Shown: positions 62,941-64,000 of the stretch, piece by piece | Numbering within the stretch: the first letter of the stretch is position 1 | Layout: each line of letters opens with the position of its first letter | Source of the DNA: Amaranthus tricolor | Lineage: Eukaryota; Streptophyta; Magnoliopsida; Caryophyllales; Amaranthaceae | Direction: 5' to 3' | Assembly: GCF_026212465.1 (NCBI RefSeq) | Contig: NC_080057.1 | Span: forward strand, 12,839,739 to 12,903,738 | DNA length: 64,000 nucleotides | Notes under the pieces: generated by a model | Told to the model about the DNA's origin: nothing | Database searches by the model: none | What the model saw: the letters and a program-made list of their open reading frames with translations, nothing else | Position numbers and translations under genes: made by a program

Positions 62941-64000
62941 CATTCTTCATTGATCATCGATCCTAGTTCATTCTTCATCGTTCATTCTTCATTGATCATT
63001 GATCCTTCTTCATTCTTTATCGTTCATTCTTCATTGATCATTAATCCTTGTTCATTGTTCATCGTTTATTGCTCATTGATCATTGATCTTTGTTCATTCT
63101 TGATCGTTCATTCTTCATTGATCATTGATCCTTGTTCATTTTTCATCGTACATTTTTAATTGATCGTTGTTCCTTGTTCATTCTTCATCGTTCATTCTTC
63201 ATTGATCCTTGATAGTTAATTAGTAATTCTTCATCGTTTATTATTCATTAATCATTACTCTTTGTTCATTCTTCATCGTTAATTCTTCAATGATTATTGA
63301 TCCTTTTTCATTTTTCATCGTTCGTTATTTATTGATCATTTATCTTTCTTCATTCTTGATTGGTCATTAATCCTCGTTCATACTTCATCGTTTATTGTTC
63401 CTTGATAATTGATCCGTTTTCATTCTTCATCGTTCATTCTTCCATGATCATTGATCGTTATTAATTCTTCATCGTTTATTATTTATTTATCATTACTCCT
63501 TGTTCATTCTTCATCGTTCATTCTTCAATGATCATTAATCCTTTTTCATTATCGTTTATGGTTCATTCTTTATTGATCCTAGTTTATTCTTCATCGTTCA
63601 TTCTTCGTTGATCATCGATCCTAGTTCATTCTTCCTCGTTCATTCTTCATTGATCATTGATCCTTCTTCATTCTTCATCGTTCATTCTTCATTATTCATT
63701 AATCCTTGTTCATTGTTCATCGTTTGTTCTTCATTGATCATTGATCCTTGTTCATTCTTAATCGTTCATTCTTCATTGATCATTGATCCTTGTTACTTAC
63801 TCATCGTTCATTTTTCATTGATCATTGATCCTTGTTCATTCTTCATTGTTCATTTTTCATTGATCCTTGAAAGTTAGTAATTCTTCATAGTTTATTATTC
63901 ATTAATCATTACTCTTTGTTCATTCTTCATCGTTCATTCTTCAATGAACATTGATCCTTTTTCATTCTTCCTCGTTCATTGTTCATTGATCATTAATCTT
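62941..64000 (+). repeat. Partial third D-type segment, runs off the window
   Basis: This matches 61,052-62,111 at an offset of 1,889 bp. Shared markers are CATCGTACATTTTTAATTG (63,145 against 61,256), CCTTGATAGTTAATTAG (63,207 against 61,318) and TGAAAGTTAGTAATTC near 63,867. Private changes include GTTTGTTCTTC near 63,723 and GTTACTTACTCATCG near 63,793. The array continues to the right. Confidence 0.88.

Larger units (their letters stand above)
1..64000 (+). repeat. Heptamer-based satellite DNA filling the whole window
   Basis: Every stretch I read is made of 7-bp words close to TTCATTC, TTCATCG, TTCATTG, ATCATTG and ATCCTTG, usually in a fixed order of six that gives a 42-bp unit. The canonical unit has 21 T, 10 C, 7 A and 4 G, about 33% GC with strong strand asymmetry, and orientation never changes. 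Unit variants occur in fixed long-range orders, which creates higher-order repeats of about 1,250, 1,689, 1,850 and 2,962 bp and block duplications of about 7 and 9 kb. No unique sequence, transposon terminus, tRNA or rRNA was seen. Large HOR satellites are typical of eukaryotic heterochromatin. Species and chromosomal position cannot be read from this sequence. Confidence 0.97.

Noticed and set aside
113..63877. The roughly 130 shorter + strand frames of 60-140 codons as CDS
   Set aside because: All are the same by-product of the satellite, broken wherever a 7-bp indel shifts the frame. The repeated hydrophobic stretches would mimic membrane segments but come from T-rich DNA.
1..64000. CRISPR array
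   Set aside because: There are no repeat-spacer alternations with unique spacers, no leader and no cas genes. The whole sequence is repeat.
1..64000. Telomeric repeat array
   Set aside because: The heptamers do not match known telomere repeats such as TTAGGG, TTTAGGG or TTAGG. I saw no GGG run, so G-quadruplex formation is also unlikely.
1..64000. CENP-B box or other known centromere protein site
   Set aside because: TTCGTT words occur, but I did not see the GGAAACGGG-like remainder of the box. Centromere identity cannot be claimed from sequence alone.
1..64000. Transposon or retroelement insertions
   Set aside because: I found no long terminal repeats, terminal inverted repeats, poly(A) tails, target-site duplications or coding remnants. 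Heptamer texture is unbroken through every transition.
1..64000. Prokaryotic replication origin or plasmid iterons, suggested by clustered GATC
   Set aside because: GATC comes from H5 and H6 in every unit over 64 kb. No DnaA-type boxes, replication gene or other bacterial gene is present, and 64 kb without genes is not bacterial.
1..64000. The array as purely an assembly artefact
   Set aside because: Copies carry distinct private variants and nested sharing patterns that an assembler would not invent. Exact copy numbers and the two block duplications still need spanning reads.
1..64000. Triplex-forming (H-DNA) mirror repeat
   Set aside because: The T/C-rich strand is interrupted by A or G at least once per heptamer, so no long pure polypyrimidine tract exists.

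Overview
The window is one uninterrupted block of satellite DNA. I find no credible protein-coding gene, RNA gene, transposon or unique sequence in its 64 kb. The basic element is a 7-bp motif, roughly W-T-C-A-T-Y-S. Six ordered heptamer types make a 42-bp unit: H1 TTCATTC, H2 TTCATCG, H3 the same as H1, H4 TTCATTG, H5 ATCATTG, H6 ATCCTTG. The canonical unit is 50% T, 24% C, 17% A and 10% G. The T/C-rich strand is the + strand throughout, and I saw no inverted segment. A gene-free tandem array of this size, organised in higher-order repeats (HORs), points to a eukaryotic heterochromatic region (centromeric, pericentromeric, subtelomeric or knob-like). The sequence does not identify the species or the chromosomal site, and the array runs off both ends of the window.

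Layout. (1) 1-10,773: HOR-A, a unit of about 1,689 bp, one partial and six full copies. (2) 10,774-13,064: HOR-B, one long unit of 1,327 bp and part of a second. (3) 13,065-17,756: return to HOR-A. (4) 17,757-22,795: HOR-B again, now four units (1,327, 1,250, 1,250 and 1,212 bp). The A-B-A-B order is explained by one tandem duplication of about 6,997 bp: 6,068-13,064 was copied to 13,065-20,061. (5) 22,796-23,624: transition. (6) 23,625-44,363: HOR-C, seven whole units of about 2,962 bp, nearly identical. (7) 44,364-44,570: transition. (8) 44,571-62,524: region D, a roughly 9-kb composite block present twice in tandem (8,872 and 9,082 bp), itself built of 298-bp and 1.5-1.9-kb sub-repeats. (9) 62,525-64,000: a short A/C-like relic, then more D-type sequence running off the end.

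All four HOR families share landmark variants in a similar order, so they look like descendants of one ancestral super-unit. Most length differences between copies that I could trace are multiples of 7 bp (7, 14, 42, 77, 168), as expected from in-register slippage or unequal exchange.

Many open reading frames of 60-180 codons exist, all on the + strand, encoding a 14-residue hydrophobic repeat (SSLIIDPCSFFIVH-like). They are by-products: 42 is divisible by 3, and the two TGA triplets per unit lie 7 nt apart and so close only two of the three frames. I therefore annotate none as CDS. The interest of the window is its multi-level repeat architecture and the record of duplication, homogenisation and deletion in it. 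I found no protein-based system. All comparisons were made by eye; percent identities were not computed.
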